From JAIRVZ01 sp031553415 (lineage in GTDB: Bacteria; Bacteroidota; Bacteroidia; Bacteroidales; Azobacteroidaceae), in assembly GCA_031553415.1 (NCBI GenBank), contig JAVBLO010000056.1, forward strand, positions 34,290-98,289: 64,000 bases of DNA. Reading direction: 5' to 3'. Shown one piece after another: positions 18,689 to 27,500 of the stretch. Within the stretch, counting starts at the first letter, position 1; each line of letters starts with the position of its first letter. The notes under the pieces are model-generated. The model was given only the letters and a program-made list of their open reading frames with translations, was not told where the DNA came from and did no database searches. Both the position numbers and the translations under genes were made by a program.

Positions 18689-18750
18689 GAGCAACTTTGC
18701 CTCCTATTGGTAATGCCTTATAATCCTGGAGATGTAATCTTAGGGAGAGA

Positions 18751-21700
18751 TTACTGTTTCTTTCCATTTTTCTCAATATACTCTTTAGGTGTCATATTGA
18801 AATACTTTTTAAAACTGGTACTGAAATACTTGGGAGAAGAGAAACCGACCATATAACCAATTTCACTGATATTATATGCATCAGTGAGTAACAATTTGGC
18901 TGCGCGGTTCAAACGCACTGTGCGGACAAACTCATTCGTTGATTGTCCCGTCAGGGCTTGTAATTTATTATTCAGAAAAGTTTTGCTCATTCCCATTTCG
19001 CGGGCAAAATCTTCAATCGAAAAATCCGCATCATCCATGTATTCTTCAATTACTTTCATGGCATTTGTCAGGAACTTCTCATCTATAGAAGTTGCCGATA
19101 CTTCTTTAGGATTAACGATGATATCCATCTTAACCTTTTCCCTGAATTTCTCCCGGTTACTCAGAAGTTGTTTTATCCTCACTTTCAAGACGCCAACATC
19201 AAATGGTTTCTCGATATAGGCATCCGCTCCGACTTCATACCCGGAAATTTTATCATGTTCTGATGATAATCCAGTCAATAGTACCACAGGAATATGGCTG
19301 GTTACGATATCTTTCTTGATTAACTTACATAATCTGAATCCCTGCTCTTCACCGTTTATCATCACATCCGAAATGACCAAATCAGGATTACTCCTGACTA
19401 TTTCGGAAAAAACATTCTGGGAATTGGCAAATGTACGTACCGAATAATCCTTGATTAGTTCACTTTGCAGATAATGGCGTACTTCTGTATCGTCTTCGAT
19501 AACAAAAATCAATTGGCGGTTGTCTTCTCTATTTACATTATAATATCCTTCGGCAAAGGTGAGCCCTTTTTCTATTTCAACAAAATGCGAAGTATAAGAA
19601 CCATCTACTTTTTGTTCCTGGTTAAATATTCCGATTGGTTGGCCTTTGAAATGCTCTTTACCCGCCGGCAATGAAAAACGGAATGTGCTGCCTTTTCCCA
19701 ACTCACTTTGAACAGTCATTTTGCCATGATGCAGTTCGACAAATTCTTTTGCTAAGGAAAGACCTATACCGGTTCCTCTTACATGGCTATCCTGATTGTT
19801 TTTCTCCTGCCAGAAACGTTCGAATATTTTTCCTATATGTTGTGAAGAAATACCGATGCCGGAGTCTTGCAAACTAACCCATACACAATTATTCGCACTG
19901 TCTTTTGTTAAACTTAATGTGATGGTGCCACCCTGTTCCGTAAATTTGAGTGCATTTGAGAAAAGGTTAAACAAAACGGTTTCTATCTTTTCATAATCAA
20001 ATACAAGCATCATTGGTTCTTCTTCAGATTGAAACTCAAATTTGATTTTTTTACTTTCCGATAAAGGTAGGAAAGAAGTATAAACATCTTTCAATAATTG
20101 TAGCAGATCTGCTTCAACTAAATGTAAGATAGAACGTCCCCTGTCGATACGCCGGAATTCCATTAGTTGATTAATCAAATGTGTTAGCCGTTTAGTATTG
20201 CGTTGAAGTATCAGTAATAATTCATTTTTTTCCTTTTCCGGTAACTCTTTTCCCTCTTTCAAAAGCCTTTGCAGAGGGTTTTCCATCAATAACAAAGGAG
20301 CTTTGAATCCATGGGATATATTGGTATAAAGCTGGAAACGCCACAAGTTATTTTTTTCTTCTTGGAGCAAGCGGTTGCGTTCAATCAATGACCGGTAAAC
20401 GGCAAAAATGATTCCCATGACTGCAAGGGAATAAATAAGATATGCCCACCAGGTTTTCCATAAAGGAGGCAATATTTCTATTTCCAGTTTATTGGTATTG
20501 TTGTGCGTAAATCCCAACAGGTTTGTTGAACGTACTTCAAAGACATATTTTCCCGGGGGCAAATTGGAAAAGGAAGCATAATTACGATGATCCGAATAAA
20601 GCCAGTTGGAGTCATAACCTGCTAAACGGTAATAATATTTAATATGGTTGGGATTCGGATAATACAATGAAGAAAAATTAATCAATATCTGATTCTGATT
20701 GTATTTCAGGAGGATAGCTTTCTTATGGACGAGATCCAAATTCTCCAACATGCTATTCCCGTTTACAATAATATCGGAAAAATACACAGGAAGAATAGTT
20801 GTATCCTGTATAACTTCTTCCGGGTTGAAGTAGGTTAAACCATTTACTCCTCCAAGAAATATGGTTCCATCTTGGGCTAATAAACTTCCAAAAGCGTAAT
20901 TCATTGTAGAAAACCGGCCATTCGAAAGTTCGAAAAATGTTGAATGCTGTGAATGGTCGATTTTGTAGATACCTTTGATTGAAGAAGCCCAAATATTATT
21001 ATCCCGGTCTTCTATGATACCGCAAATGTAGGCTACATCGTTATTCAAATCAAATTGTATATTATGAAAACGATCTTCTTCCGGGTCATAATAACAAAGT
21101 CCGTTGGCAGTCCCAACCCATAACCGGTTGTTTCTGTCTACAAATAGCGAAGTAACCCATTCATCAGGCAATGAATGTGAATCATCATTTTTCTTGAAAT
21201 AATTCTTCTGTTCTTCAGGTCTGTTATTTTTGTATTGGAAAGAATACAATCCGCTTCGTGTTCCTACCCAAATTCTATCAGCATATCTTACAACAGACCA
21301 AACATCCTTTCCTTTGAATGAGGCTATATCAACAATGTTTTTAGTAGTCAAATCGTACGCCAGTAAAGCGCCATCGTCGGCAAAGCCCAGCCACAGAATT
21401 TGTCCGGCATCCTTGCAAATAGTTTTACAAACTTTTTTGTTGTTGACCTGCAAATAATGATTTAAATAAGAATCCTTGTTGTATGTTTTGGTTTGTATGT
21501 CAAAACTGATTGTCCCGTTTTTGGTTCCCATAAACAAAGTTTGTTCACCTAATTGAGTCATACATTGGATAATGTCTCCATTAGATTCTAAATCAGGTTT
21601 GGAATAACGGGTGATTTTATAGTGGTTGGTACGCCGGTCAACCCATTCAAATACGTTCAACCCGTTATTGGCTCCAATCCATATTTTACCATCTTCTGTC

Positions 21701-22791
21701 TGGGTATAACAGGAAATTCCCTGATGTGAAGGTGTATTGGAGTCTTCGCTTCGCTCCTGGATATTATAAAAAGGAGTCTGGTGTTTCCGCTGTAAGAGGA
21801 ACAAACCCTCTTTAGTACCAGCCCAGATACTTCCCCATTTGTCTTTGCAGAATACATTTACTGTATTGCTCATGTTAACCATGGAACTGTTCCCCATCCA
21901 ATATTTCTGAAGCATGAACTGATTTTTGAAATAGTTGTAATTAACCATCAGGCAGCCATGCCAGCGGGTTCCGACGAACAAATCACCTTCTTCCGGGAAA
22001 AAAATAGTTTTCCCATCTATATTATTTGCCACAGTATGTGGTTTTTGCAATCCCGGATCATTGATAAGGTCATAACAGAAAAAAAGATTTCCATCATTGC
22101 TCCAGAGTATACCCCATTTATCGATTCCAAAACTACTTACATGCTGGTTCCGGGGATATTTATAAATCTCAATGTCTTTTTTAGTGAAAAGTGTTTTGCA
22201 GGAAGATGAAAGTACCTTGGCATAACCGGCATTACTGGCAATCCAGATGTTTTTTTCGGGGTCCAAATTGATGAAGTTTACATTAACCCGTTGTTTGCCG
22301 CCCAAAACAATATCTACTTCCCTGAAATCACCTGTCTGGAGAGAATATACATAGACCCCCATATCTGTACCAATCCAGATATTTTTGAACCCATCTTCAT
22401 GAATGGTATTGATGATTCTTTTTTGCAGTTCTTCCTGAGCGCAGAGAGGCTGCGTGATTTGTATGGTTGCCGGATCAATTTTTGCCAATCCTTTGTTGCA
22501 TGCTACCCAAATAGCATGATCAGTTGTTTTAATAATTTCTTTTATCTGGTTACTCGGTATCTCATTTTTTTCATCATTCCTTTGAAAAAATGAATAAAAT
22601 GAATATCCGTCGAAGCGGGCCAATCCATATTCCGTACCGATCCAGATGAATCCGAAGTCATCTGATTCAATGGCTGTTATGGAGTTATTTGGGAGCGCAT
22701 TCTGAGAAGGAACAGGCATAAAACGTTCTTCGATGGCCATCCCAAGATTAGAATACAAGACAAGAAGACAAAATAATAATTTTTGTTTCAT
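18751..22791 (-). CDS. Hybrid two-component system sensor/AraC-type regulator of the PUL
   Basis: A 1346-residue single-protein regulator. The ATG at 22791 is chosen because it begins a signal peptide directly (MKQKLLFCLLVLYSNLG); an in-frame ATG lies 14 codons upstream. In order: a periplasmic beta-propeller of repeated regulator motifs (FGFIWIGTEYGLARFDGY, NRLWVGTANGLCYYD), a Y_Y_Y domain, a membrane helix (WAYLIYSLAVMGIIFAVY), a histidine kinase with phospho-acceptor His827 in NISHGFKAPL, the N box (NLFSNALKF) and G boxes (DSGIGIS, GTGIGLSLAK). A receiver domain with Asp1142 (VISDVM) and a C-terminal AraC helix-turn-helix follow. The protein senses a glycan fragment and activates the PUL. 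The residue after the phospho-acceptor His is Gly instead of the usual Glu/Asp. Confidence 0.95.
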   Translation of the reverse strand: MKQKLLFCLLVLYSNLGMAIEERFMPVPSQNALPNNSITAIESDDFGFIWIGTEYGLARFDGYSFYSFFQRNDEKNEIPSNQIKEIIKTTDHAIWVACNKGLAKIDPATIQITQPLCAQEELQKRIINTIHEDGFKNIWIGTDMGVYVYSLQTGDFREVDIVLGGKQRVNVNFINLDPEKNIWIASNAGYAKVLSSSCKTLFTKKDIEIYKYPRNQHVSSFGIDKWGILWSNDGNLFFCYDLINDPGLQKPHTVANNIDGKTIFFPEEGDLFVGTRWHGCLMVNYNYFKNQFMLQKYWMGNSSMVNMSNTVNVFCKDKWGSIWAGTKEGLFLLQRKHQTPFYNIQERSEDSNTPSHQGISCYTQTEDGKIWIGANNGLNVFEWVDRRTNHYKITRYSKPDLESNGDIIQCMTQLGEQTLFMGTKNGTISFDIQTKTYNKDSYLNHYLQVNNKKVCKTICKDAGQILWLGFADDGALLAYDLTTKNIVDIASFKGKDVWSVVRYADRIWVGTRSGLYSFQYKNNRPEEQKNYFKKNDDSHSLPDEWVTSLFVDRNNRLWVGTANGLCYYDPEEDRFHNIQFDLNNDVAYICGIIEDRDNNIWASSIKGIYKIDHSQHSTFFELSNGRFSTMNYAFGSLLAQDGTIFLGGVNGLTYFNPEEVIQDTTILPVYFSDIIVNGNSMLENLDLVHKKAILLKYNQNQILINFSSLYYPNPNHIKYYYRLAGYDSNWLYSDHRNYASFSNLPPGKYVFEVRSTNLLGFTHNNTNKLEIEILPPLWKTWWAYLIYSLAVMGIIFAVYRSLIERNRLLQEEKNNLWRFQLYTNISHGFKAPLLLMENPLQRLLKEGKELPEKEKNELLLILQRNTKRLTHLINQLMEFRRIDRGRSILHLVEADLLQLLKDVYTSFLPLSESKKIKFEFQSEEEPMMLVFDYEKIETVLFNLFSNALKFTEQGGTITLSLTKDSANNCVWVSLQDSGIGISSQHIGKIFERFWQEKNNQDSHVRGTGIGLSLAKEFVELHHGKMTVQSELGKGSTFRFSLPAGKEHFKGQPIGIFNQEQKVDGSYTSHFVEIEKGLTFAEGYYNVNREDNRQLIFVIEDDTEVRHYLQSELIKDYSVRTFANSQNVFSEIVRSNPDLVISDVMINGEEQGFRLCKLIKKDIVTSHIPVVLLTGLSSEHDKISGYEVGADAYIEKPFDVGVLKVRIKQLLSNREKFREKVKMDIIVNPKEVSATSIDEKFLTNAMKVIEEYMDDADFSIEDFAREMGMSKTFLNNKLQALTGQSTNEFVRTVRLNRAAKLLLTDAYNISEIGYMVGFSSPKYFSTSFKKYFNMTPKEYIEKNGKKQ

Positions 22792-22831
22792 CAAATTATT
22801 AAAACCATCAATAAAAATAACCGGATTATCC

Positions 22832-22839
22832 ACAAAGGT
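22832..22839 (-). promoter_or_regulatory. Possible -7 element upstream of the hybrid regulator gene
   Basis: On the minus strand the bases read TACCTTTG, matching the Bacteroidetes TAnnTTTG element about 40 bases before the start codon. No correctly spaced TTTG -33 element was found, so the call is weak. Confidence 0.3.
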
Positions 22840-22922
22840 AGGATAATTTTCAAAAATTATGTTCTTTGTGAGTTGTCCCGCTAGGAAAAAGTTTATTTCT
22901 CATTTTCAAATAGTTATGTGAA

Positions 22923-22944
22923 ATTTTACCTGCATTTTACCTGC
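22923..22944. repeat. Two tandem copies of ATTTTACCTGC at the PUL/prophage junction
   Basis: Two perfect adjacent 11-mers lie in the gap between the PUL regulator and the first prophage gene. They could belong to an attachment site or an operator. The right end of the prophage is outside the window, so neither can be confirmed. Confidence 0.4.
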
Positions 22945-22961
22945 ATAGCCCTGAAGGTACT

Positions 22962-23288
22962 TTACTTTTTATTCATCAGTATCTGTATAGTCCTCTCTTT
23001 TTCTTCAACCAATTGCTTCAGGTGATCAATTTCTTTAGCCTGCAAATCAAAAGAAATCTTCAATTCTTTGTCGTTTAACTCCATTTTATTGAAGTCCCTG
23101 TCGAAAAAATCATCAATAGAGCACTCTAGTATATTGGCAATCATCTCTAAATTACTTGCTTTAGGGTTGCCTTTTGGCCCAATCATTTGATAAAATGAAC
23201 TTTCAATGAGATCCGCTTTTGTAACTATATCTTTTAAAAGCATTCCTTTTTTTATTGCTAAATCCTTTATTCTTTGTCCATTGTACAT
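22962..23288 (-). CDS. XRE-family transcriptional regulator (candidate repressor)
   Basis: A 108-residue protein with an N-terminal helix-turn-helix of the Cro/C1 type (about residues 5-62: IKDLAIKKGMLLKDIVTKADL, then NPKASNLEMIANILECSIDDFF) and a C-terminal coiled coil (LKQLVEEKERTIQILMNKK). It is transcribed away from the early operon starting at 23431, the classic layout of a lysogeny switch. The probable job is repression of the early promoter in the 142-base divergent gap. A second XRE protein at 44737-45123 has a similar C-terminal coil. Confidence 0.8.
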   Translation of the reverse strand: MYNGQRIKDLAIKKGMLLKDIVTKADLIESSFYQMIGPKGNPKASNLEMIANILECSIDDFFDRDFNKMELNDKELKISFDLQAKEIDHLKQLVEEKERTIQILMNKK

Positions 23289-23346
23289 GATATTATTTAG
23301 ATTTAATTTAAAATAAACTACATTAAATTATAAATAACTCTATTTT

Positions 23347-23378
23347 ATTGTAGCTTTGTATTTTTAATTATATGTTTG
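23347..23378 (+). promoter_or_regulatory. Candidate early rightward promoter(s)
   Basis: Two TAnnTTTG matches occur in the divergent gap: TAGCTTTG (23351-23358) and TATGTTTG (23371-23378). The second has ATTG (23347-23350) 20 bases upstream, an imperfect -33 element. They point toward the first early gene at 23431. Confidence 0.4.
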
Positions 23379-23430
23379 CAGTGTAAATATAATGATAATG
23401 ATTTAATATTAAAGAGAAATTGTAGAATTT

Positions 23431-23652
23431 ATGGAAACAATCGCTGATTTGGAACAAAAAACTGATGCCCAAAAACTACAGGAATGGATTCGGACCATTC
23501 CGGTAGGAGAATACAGGAATACATTGGATAAATTGATTTTTGCTTGTAAAACGACCAAATACACTTTACAGAACTGGAGATATGGGAACTGTGCTATTCC
23601 TCCATTGGTAAAAGATAAAATCGAAGAATTTGCAAATAAAAAAATCTTCTGA
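23431..23652 (+). CDS. Small putative DNA-binding protein, first early gene
   Basis: A 73-residue protein, not assigned to a named family. The middle (NTLDKLIFACKTTKYTLQNWRYGNCAIPPLVKDKI) reads like a helix-turn-helix in which KTTKYTLQNWRYG would be the recognition part. This pattern is common in small Bacteroidetes phage proteins next to the repressor. Its place as first gene opposite the XRE repressor suggests a Cro-like or activator role; this is inferred. It is followed 3 bases later by the next gene. Confidence 0.6.
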   Translation: METIADLEQKTDAQKLQEWIRTIPVGEYRNTLDKLIFACKTTKYTLQNWRYGNCAIPPLVKDKIEEFANKKIF

Positions 23653-23655
23653 CAA

Positions 23656-23865
23656 ATGTATATCGATAAAGATAAATCAGGAAAAATCTCCATTATGGAG
23701 ATATCCCAATCTGAAATAAGAGATATAACAACTATGCTTTTCGAATTTGAGCATTCAAATTCTTTTCTCTCTGAACGGGAAAAGTCACGATTAAACCTTT
23801 TTTCCAATAATATCCGGTTTCAAATAATCGATGCATTGAAAGATAAAATCCAAAAAGATGAATAG
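23656..23865 (+). CDS. Small hypothetical phage protein
   Basis: A 69-residue, charged, probably all-helical protein (for example NSFLSEREKSRLNLFSNNIR). No family is recognised and no signal or membrane segment is present. It is packed between two early genes, 3 bases after the previous stop and overlapping the next start by 8 bases, which supports translation as part of the early operon. Confidence 0.6.
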   Translation: MYIDKDKSGKISIMEISQSEIRDITTMLFEFEHSNSFLSEREKSRLNLFSNNIRFQIIDALKDKIQKDE

Positions 23866-24151
23866 CAGTAATTATTCCAATTTCCGGATGATAAATTGGG
23901 ATTGGATACAACAATATCAATCCATAATGGGAAAAGGGCAATATAAAGATTTTTTTGATAAAGTTTATGCCAGGCTCTTATTGGTACCTGAAGGAAAATA
24001 TTTGGATATCGACAGGTATGTTACAGAAAAAAGCAGGGATATTTTTATAAAAATAAGTTGCCTGTTTATTCTTGAACAAAGACAAGCTGTCGGGGATTAT
24101 TGGTGTTTTAATGAAAAATATAACTGTTTTATACATAAACGTCATGAGTAG
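23858..24151 (+). CDS. Hypothetical phage early protein
   Basis: A 97-residue aromatic-rich protein (MINWDWIQQYQSIMGKG, VGDYWCFNEKYNCF). It has no recognised family, signal peptide or membrane segment. It overlaps the preceding gene by 8 bases and the following DNA-binding gene by 8 bases, so it is very likely expressed with them. Confidence 0.6.
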   Translation: MNSSNYSNFRMINWDWIQQYQSIMGKGQYKDFFDKVYARLLLVPEGKYLDIDRYVTEKSRDIFIKISCLFILEQRQAVGDYWCFNEKYNCFIHKRHE

Positions 24152-24536
24152 ATTAAAAGCCTGGACATGGACTCCGGATGATGATAAAAAACTTCGTGAA
24201 ATGCTTTCCTATTCTTCGTTTTCTCAAATTGCAGAAGCATTGAATCGCACTGAAAATGCAGTAAAATTATATATACACAGGGAGCGGATTCCTATCAATC
24301 CTAAAGTCAAGAAAAATTTATTAATCGAATTACTTACACTTCGCTTTATTAATCCTGAATTTTTTATGCCAAATCGTAAATTTTACAATGATACTGGCAT
24401 CAACCAAAACCGATGGTGGAGACTCTACCGTGGTGATGATAAAATAACTGAAGATGAATATGCCCGGTTAATAGAATATTTCGGCATAAAACATGAAGTA
24501 GCGTTCGAAAAAAGACAATTAGACTTGACTTTCTGA
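24144..24536 (+). CDS. SANT/Myb-like DNA-binding early protein
   Basis: A 130-residue protein; the ATG at 24144 (MSRLKAW) is preferred over an upstream in-frame ATG that would overlap the previous gene deeply. Residues about 5-50 (WTPDDDKKLREML, SFSQIAEALNRTENAVKLYIHR) match a SANT/Myb-like helix-turn-helix. The C-terminal part is unassigned but contains another compact helical segment (TGINQNRWWRLYRGDDKITEDEYARLIEYF). A regulator or replication accessory factor is likely. Its stop overlaps the primase start by one base (TGATG), suggesting coupled synthesis. Confidence 0.65.
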   Translation: MSRLKAWTWTPDDDKKLREMLSYSSFSQIAEALNRTENAVKLYIHRERIPINPKVKKNLLIELLTLRFINPEFFMPNRKFYNDTGINQNRWWRLYRGDDKITEDEYARLIEYFGIKHEVAFEKRQLDLTF

Positions 24537-27500
24537 TGATTGATCAAAATACAATAGATAAAATCTTAAAAGCTGCGAATATAGTTGATGTTATCGGCGA
24601 ATTCGTAACCCTTAAGAAAAAAGGTATTAATTATCTTGGGCTCTGCCCGTTTCACGAAGATAATTCTCCGTCTTTTTATGTTTCTCCGACAAAACAAGTT
24701 TGTAAATGTTTTTCTTGTGGCGAGGGTGGCAATATCTTTTCTTTCCTGCAGAAACATGAAAATATTTCTTATCCGGAAGTAATCAAATACTTGGGAAAAA
24801 AATATAATATTGAAATTGACAATATTGAATTAACACCTGAGCAAAAGGCAAAGCAGGATAAACGGGAAAGTATCCGGGCTATCTTGAATTTTAGCCAGAG
24901 AATATTTGAAAAAAACATAAAAGATTATCAGCCGGTTATTGAATATTTATCCGGAAGAAAAATAAATCCGATTACATTAAAGAAGTTTGGTGTTGGATTC
25001 TCCGAAAAAGAGCAACTTCCTGGAACGCTTTCCATTAACAGGTACTCACTTGAATTAGCCAAATCTTCCGGTGTTATCAGCCAGCGCGAAAATGGAAGTT
25101 ATTATGACTATTTCCGGAACCGCATAACTTTTCCTTTCTATGATATATACGGAAATATTATCGGGTTTACCGGGCGTGCCATTGATCCGCTTGAAAATAT
25201 TAAATATCTGAATACCCCTGAAACCGAACTGTTTAATAAAGGAAGTATTCTTTTCGGGTTATTTCAGGCGAAAGGTGCTATTTCGAAAGCGAATAATGTT
25301 TACCTGGTTGAAGGGCAATTTGATGTAATGTCCATGGTGCAGGCCGGATTGGAAAATACGGTTTGTGGTTCCGGAACCGCTCTTACTCCGACTCAAATAA
25401 AACTACTCAAACGATATACTCAAAACGTTACTCTTGCCTATGACAATGATAGTGTAGACCAGGAAAAGAATCCTGGATTAAAAGCAGCTTTGAAAAATGG
25501 GGATTTATTACTGGCTGCCGGATTTAATGTCCGTGTGGTAATGCTTCCGGAGGGAGAAGACCCGGACAGTTATTTAAGAAAAAACGACAATCTTTCTATT
25601 TTCACCGATAAAACCAAACAACTTGATTTTGTTTCTTATAAATATGAAATCCTTAAATTGAAATCTCCAGGCAACGACCCTATTCAAATAACCGAAAACT
25701 ATAAAGCCATATCCGAAACTATTGCTTTGATTCCTGAAAAAACTACTCAGGGAAATTACATCAGTTACCTGGTAAATAAATATAAAGTTGATGGAGAACA
25801 AATAAAGAACCTTGTTAAACAAGTCAATCAAAAATACGATAATCCTGAAAATGAACAATCCGGATTTCATGGACTTGAAGCGGCCAAAGAATTTTTAACC
25901 AAACAGAAACCAATCATACAGCTAACAGGCAATATGGAAACATTTATTGCTTCTTTCGGAGAAAAGCCGGTTGTTTATTGCTTTGGAAATGTTTCCTATT
26001 CACAGATACAGGAATTAATGCAAGTTTCAAGTTTCATTGAATATATCGATACCGTTTCACATCCAATTAACATTGAAACAATTGAAGAAACAAAAGAAAT
26101 ATTATTCCTGAAGGAATTGCATAAAGCCGGATTTACAATAACCCTAACTTCAACCTTGAACAAGTCAAATGAAAAAAATAGTTTGTCTTATGGTTTTCTG
26201 GACTATTACATTATTAGATTGGCCGATATTACAACTGACAATTACAGTACAAATAATAAAATAAAATCAGAGTTGATTAATCGGGCAGCAGAAATGATTT
26301 CCTATATCCCGGATTCCGAAAGGCATGTAGGCGTAAAATCTTACTGTAAACTTTTCGATATTACGGTTAAAGCAATGACTGACACTTTAAAACCTTTTCT
26401 TGATAGGAAAAAATCCAGGTCAAGGTTTCAGGCAGAAAGTATCAATGTCGATGGGAAAGTGATAGATACTGATTTTGACATTAACCGGTTGCCTGAATAT
26501 GTGGATCAGGAATCTTTGAATCGATATGGTTTTTTTCCACTCCAAACTTCTTCAGGAAGAAAAGTTGCTTATATGTTTCGAACGGAAACAGGCACTTTTA
26601 TCCGTGTCGGCAATTTCTACATGACGCCTCTTTACCATGTGTACGATAAAACAGGAGGAAATAAGCGGGTTGTTCAACTGGACCACATGCAAATGAACTT
26701 TCCCATTTTCGTTGAATGGATGTCAAAAGACATGATTAATCTGAATTCATTCAAGCAGCTGATTTGGGACGAAGGAGGTTTCGTATTTGATAATGGAACG
26801 GCTAACCATTTAAATAAGATACTTTCTTCCATTGCCATGGAGTTCCCTAAATGTTTTGAGTTGAAAGTATTTGGACAGCAAAACGAAGATTTCTTTGCTT
26901 TCTCCAATGCAATTTATCATCTTGTTGATGGTGTCCACAAAATCGAATATGTCGATGAATATGGCATTGTTGTTCATGATGGAGTAAATTATTACGCCCC
27001 TGCATTTTCCAAAATATATGCAGGAGAGCGCCGAGATAACGATAAATTTTCACAAGACCGGTATTTCGTTTACAAAGAATTACCACCCGAACAAACAACC
27101 GATTTTTCAACATGGGCCTCGCTGATGGACAGGGTGTATAAGCAAAACGACAACGGCAAATGGGCATTGCTTTTTTCCATAATGAGCGCTTTCCGAAGTG
27201 TTATCTATCCAATCGACAGGTTATTTACCACGCTTTTTTTTGTTGGACAAACAGAATCAGGAAAAAGCCAAGTTGCCATATCCGCACGAAGTTTATTCAT
27301 TCATCCGGATGCAGCTTTATTTAACTTAAACTCCGGAACCAATGCCGCGTTTTTTACTTCCATGGAGCGAAATAGGGACGTAATAGTTGTATTTGAGGAA
27401 TATAATGATTATTTGATTTCTGATGAAAAATTTCAAGGGTTAAAAGCTGCTGTATATGATGGTGAGGGAAAGCAAAAAAGAAAAGATGCTACCAGCAAAG

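Larger units (their letters stand above)
18396..18750. other. 355-base intergenic region with palindrome and tandem repeats
   Basis: No coding frame is convincing here. The region lies upstream of the leftward MBL-fold gene and downstream of the regulator gene. A leftward -7-like element (CAAATCTA, 18444-18451) is present but without a well-spaced -33 element. The palindrome at 18483-18496 and the 23-bp repeats at 18631-18688 are listed separately. Confidence 0.5.

Noticed and set aside
22791..22833. Upstream start of the hybrid regulator
   Set aside because: The 14 extra residues would put a charged segment before the signal peptide; the ATG at 22791 starts it cleanly.
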